From Betaproteobacteria bacterium (GTDB lineage Bacteria; Pseudomonadota; Gammaproteobacteria; Burkholderiales; Rhodocyclaceae), in assembly GCA_028065725.1 (NCBI GenBank), contig JAPTVL010000272.1:1-43198 (forward strand): 43,198 nucleotides of DNA, read 5' to 3'. Under the pieces are notes generated by a model. It made no database searches. It saw nothing but the letters and a program-made list of their open reading frames with translations, and was not told the origin of the DNA. This document shows, in pieces, positions 42,339-43,198 of the stretch; positions within the stretch are counted from its first letter, which is position 1, and every line of letters starts with the position of its first letter. Made by a program: the position numbers and the translations under genes.

Positions 42339-42802
42339 TGAACGCAGTCATAGAACAAGGCTTTGGCAACATCGCCCCCTGGCAGGCCATGCTGGACCGT
42401 CACCAAGAGCTGTTCCTCGACATGGTGCCGGGCTCGCGCATCGGCTTCGTCTCGCGCGAAGCCTCGGGCATTCTTCCCGGCAAGCATCTCGACGGCGTCA
42501 AGCTGGCGACGGACGTGCCGATGCTGGCCTGGCAACTGGAGAACGGCAGCATGTCGGCGCGCATCGAGCGCTTCGCGGGCATGGCCGCGACCAAGGTAGA
42601 CCTATTGCTGGTGGCCGACGAAGAGGCCATGGCGACGATGCTGGGCGAACTGGAAGGCGACACCCTGGCGGTGATCAAGCGCCTGATCCGGCGCGGCCGC
42701 ATGATGTTCTTCGTGTTCAAGAACAAGGCCCAGTTGCAGGACGCCGGCTACGAGGATTTTCTCGACTCGCTGGGCCTGGCCTTCCTCGGCGCCTGCCGAT
42801 GA
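42338..42802 (+). CDS. Unknown protein, 154 aa, in the aminobenzoate-like operon
   Basis: I do not recognise this protein. It starts at ATG 42338, overlapping the preceding stop by one base, and its own stop overlaps the next start (ATGA). It is soluble and alpha/beta in appearance: SRIGFVSREASGILPGKHLDG, then LAWQLENGSMSARIERFAGM, VDLLLVADEEAMATMLGELEG and RRGRMMFFVFKNKAQLQD. No catalytic motif or cysteine cluster is seen, apart from one cysteine near the end. It may form a complex with its small neighbours. Coupled translation indicates a conserved unit with the preceding and following genes. Confidence 0.72.
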   Translation: MNAVIEQGFGNIAPWQAMLDRHQELFLDMVPGSRIGFVSREASGILPGKHLDGVKLATDVPMLAWQLENGSMSARIERFAGMAATKVDLLLVADEEAMATMLGELEGDTLAVIKRLIRRGRMMFFVFKNKAQLQDAGYEDFLDSLGLAFLGACR

Positions 42803-42993
42803 TTTTCATCAATCCGCGCGGCGCGCCGGAGCTGGCCTGCGACCATTGCGGCTGCCGCTGGGTCGATCGGCTCAAGGGTGTCGCCTACTGCTACGAGTGC
42901 GGCGAGGAAATCACCGCCGCCGCGATCGCGGAATTCCAGCAGGCCTTGGCCGAATTCGCGGCGCGGACGCCGCGTTCCGATACAGCCGATTGA
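42799..42993 (+). CDS. Small zinc-ribbon-like protein, 64 aa
   Basis: Starts at ATG 42799, overlapping the preceding stop (ATGA). The cysteines occur as CDHCGC (14, 17, 19) and CYECG (31, 34), a zinc-ribbon-like arrangement with hydrophobic core residues between. The C-terminal third is an acidic helix (AAIAEFQQALAEFAART). No function is known. It recalls the small zinc-ribbon-like protein at 17397 in the bzd operon, although the sequences are not clearly alike. It is the last recognised gene in the window. Confidence 0.7.
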   Translation: MIFINPRGAPELACDHCGCRWVDRLKGVAYCYECGEEITAAAIAEFQQALAEFAARTPRSDTAD

Positions 42994-43198
42994 GACCGCC
43001 CGGGCCTGTGCATGGTAGGCACAGGAAGGGCAAACGAAGGCAGACTGGAGTGGCCTTTGCTTGGCTGGATGAGACTGATTGCTGACAGGCTCACGGCAGC
43101 CGATCCAAACGAGCCATCCGGTTCATCGCCGCATATACGACAGATACATGAATAAACCGGCCACTTTGATAACGACTATTGGCCCTTGGTAGATCAGT
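42994..43198. other. Window end without recognised gene
   Basis: No reading frame I can support. A hairpin, CCTGTGC-N7-GCACAGG (43005-43025), sits just after the zinc-ribbon gene; it has no T-run, but could mark the transcript end. The rest up to 43198 shows nothing recognisable. Confidence 0.6.

Overview
The window is GC-rich, densely packed bacterial DNA, except for an A/T-rich control region near 8.4-8.7 kb. It encodes CoA-dependent degradation of aromatic acids. Gene content and order match the box (aerobic) and bzd (anaerobic) benzoate clusters known from denitrifying betaproteobacteria of the Azoarcus/Aromatoleum group. A facultatively denitrifying betaproteobacterium is therefore the best guess. 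This is inferred from gene families, since the window has no rRNA or other taxonomic marker.

Layout. (1) 1-2904 (+): a TRAP transporter (dctP cut by the window edge, dctQ, dctM). (2) 2991-8388 (-): boxR, boxC, boxB and boxA, for aerobic benzoyl-CoA epoxidation and ring cleavage. (3) 8389-8711: a 323-bp A/T-rich divergent control region. (4) 8712-24620 (+): a bzd supercluster. It holds the Azoarcus-type ATP-dependent benzoyl-CoA reductase (bzdNOPQ), ferredoxin (bzdM), three accessory genes of unknown role, an NADPH:ferredoxin oxidoreductase-like flavoprotein (bzdV), a small zinc ribbon, the modified beta-oxidation enzymes bzdY, bzdX and bzdW, the SDR gene bzdZ, a glutaryl-CoA dehydrogenase and benzoate-CoA ligase (bzdA). 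(5) 24635-26724: an OmpR-type two-component system. (6) 26898-32440: a branched-chain-amino-acid-type ABC importer whose binding protein has a Tat-type signal, then an alpha/beta hydrolase. (7) 32461-33947: two back-to-back type II toxin-antitoxin modules. (8) 34013-42993: a LysR regulator divergent from a second aromatic-acid operon. That operon holds an EntE-type adenylating ligase, a flavin monooxygenase, a TMADH/old-yellow-enzyme reductase, a 2-aminobenzoate-CoA-ligase-like enzyme, a RidA-like protein and three small unknown proteins.

How it works together. Benzoate is probably imported by the TRAP and/or ABC system and activated by BzdA to benzoyl-CoA, which either route can use. With oxygen, BoxA/B epoxidise it and BoxC opens the ring. 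Without oxygen, BzdNOPQ dearomatise it with electrons from BzdM, probably recharged by BzdV. BzdY, BzdX and BzdW then hydrate, oxidise and open the ring, and GcdH converts glutaryl-CoA to crotonyl-CoA. BoxR sits exactly between the two routes and could switch both.

The most novel part is 35042-42993. It looks like a dearomatisation pathway for an ortho-substituted benzoate (anthranilate or salicylate). The monooxygenase and reductase functions that are fused in 2-aminobenzoyl-CoA monooxygenase/reductase are on separate polypeptides here. The reductase lacks one expected Fe-S cysteine, and a RidA-type enamine hydrolase plus three unknown small proteins follow.
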